In this document: positions 63,665 through 64,000 of the stretch, piece after piece
Position numbering within the stretch: position 1 is the stretch's first letter
Layout of the letters: every line of letters starts with the position of its first letter
Origin: Microbacterium sp. CSI-V
GTDB lineage: Bacteria; Actinomycetota; Actinomycetes; Actinomycetales; Microbacteriaceae
Reading direction: 5' to 3'
Length of the DNA: 64,000 bases
Assembly (NCBI RefSeq): GCF_001984105.1
Contig: NZ_MTQM01000007.1
Location: 496,001-560,000 of the forward strand
Notes under the pieces: model-generated
Told to the model about the DNA's origin: nothing
Databases searched by the model: none
Seen by the model: the letters and a program-made list of their open reading frames with translations, nothing else
Position numbers and translations under genes: made by a program

Positions 63665-64000
63665 ATGGAAAGACAGTTGCGCCGACTGGTGGTGCCGACG
63701 GCCGTGGGACCGGTCGTCGCTCACGCCGGTCGACGCTCCACCGGCACCGTCGCGACGGTGCTGCTGCACGGCGCCGCGGGTTCGTGGAGAACGTGGATAC
63801 CGCTGCTCAGCGCGGCCGATCGGCTCGGCATTCCCCTCGACGACGTCATCGCGATCGACCTGCCCGGGTGGGGCGAGTCGCCCGGTCCGATGCCCGATCC
63901 CGCGGCCGCCGCGGAGGCGGTTGTCGCGGTGGCGCGCGCCCTCGGCTATCCGCGATGGCGCGTCGTCGGGCACTCCCTGGGCGCTGTGGTCGCCCTCGAC
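63665..64000 (+). CDS. Alpha/beta hydrolase (truncated at the right window edge)
   Basis: 112 codons seen, frame open to the edge. TVLLHGAAGSWRTW (oxyanion region), DLPGWGESPG, and the nucleophile elbow GHSLG are visible; catalytic Asp and His lie outside. Divergent from tsaB; such hydrolases are common neighbours of tsa genes. Substrate unknown. Confidence 0.88.
   Translation, partial: MERQLRRLVVPTAVGPVVAHAGRRSTGTVATVLLHGAAGSWRTWIPLLSAADRLGIPLDDVIAIDLPGWGESPGPMPDPAAAAEAVVAVARALGYPRWRVVGHSLGAVVALD

Noticed and set aside
62914..63666. Longer TsaB start at 63666
   Set aside because: Would cover the divergent promoter; GTG 63546 has the -10 element six nt upstream and matches family length.

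Overview
The window is an ordinary chromosomal stretch of a high-GC actinobacterium, most likely a Microbacterium or close Microbacteriaceae relative. The reasons are the strongly GC-ending codon use, an over-used GGATGCC word, many starts that look leaderless (TAnnnT, about 6 nt, then ATG or GTG), two LAXTG surface proteins, a GuaB/GuaB3/GuaA set and stand-alone LigD-polymerase proteins. I see no rRNA, CRISPR, plasmid or phage module and no transposase. About 63 protein genes and one tRNA-like sequence fill the window. The only gene-free gap over 300 nt is 37995-38357, which holds a terminator and two copies of a 51-bp inverted-repeat element.

Layout. 1-3.1 kb: a truncated NarL-type sensor kinase facing a SpoIIM-like membrane operon and a small multidrug-export-like gene, with a shared TGAC-N4-GTCA box. 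3.2-5.5 kb: DUF1653, then a TetR regulator with an acyl-CoA dehydrogenase. 5.6-9.0 kb: AI-2E permease, an LigC-type DNA ligase and a LigD-type polymerase. 9.2-14.6 kb: O-antigen-ligase-like protein and a large LAXTG surface protein. 14.7-23.3 kb: D,D-carboxypeptidase, DUF1684, SseB, PcrA helicase and a lamin-tail LAXTG protein. 23.4-30.5 kb: small membrane proteins, a MarR/VOC pair, an EamA/GntR pair, a tRNA-Met-like sequence, CotH and DUF1697. 30.6-32.4 kb: a zinc island (His-rich protein, SmtB-type ArsR, cysteine-free L36, CobW-like protein) with Zur-like boxes. 32.5-42.7 kb: ABC exporter, FAD oxidoreductase, GDPD, Bax1-like protein, a second LigD-type polymerase, glycosyltransferase, F420-type enzyme and MFS. 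42.9-51.5 kb: guaA, DUF3817, SURF1, GuaB3, TetR/DHA2 efflux, TMEM175 and guaB. 51.7-58.1 kb: a branched-chain amino-acid ABC operon (livHMGF plus a lipoprotein gene) facing its binding protein. 58.2-64.0 kb: RarD, groES with two CIRCE operators, a methyltransferase, the tsaB-rimI-tsaD operon and a truncated alpha/beta hydrolase.

How the genes connect. guaB, guaB3 and guaA together cover GMP synthesis and nucleotide balance. livHMGF and the binding protein form one importer. tsaB, rimI and tsaD form a translationally coupled unit for tRNA t6A synthesis plus protein acetylation. The zinc island looks like a low-zinc response unit. Several regulators sit beside their likely operators: TetR/acyl-CoA dehydrogenase, MarR/VOC, GntR/EamA and TetR/DHA2.

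The least explained signal is a family of four 51-bp dyads built on GTGTCCAAGACACGC arms. They keep a constant length and change both arms together, and three of the four bracket the second LigD-polymerase gene. Several other long, nearly perfect inverted repeats without U-tracts also lie at gene ends.
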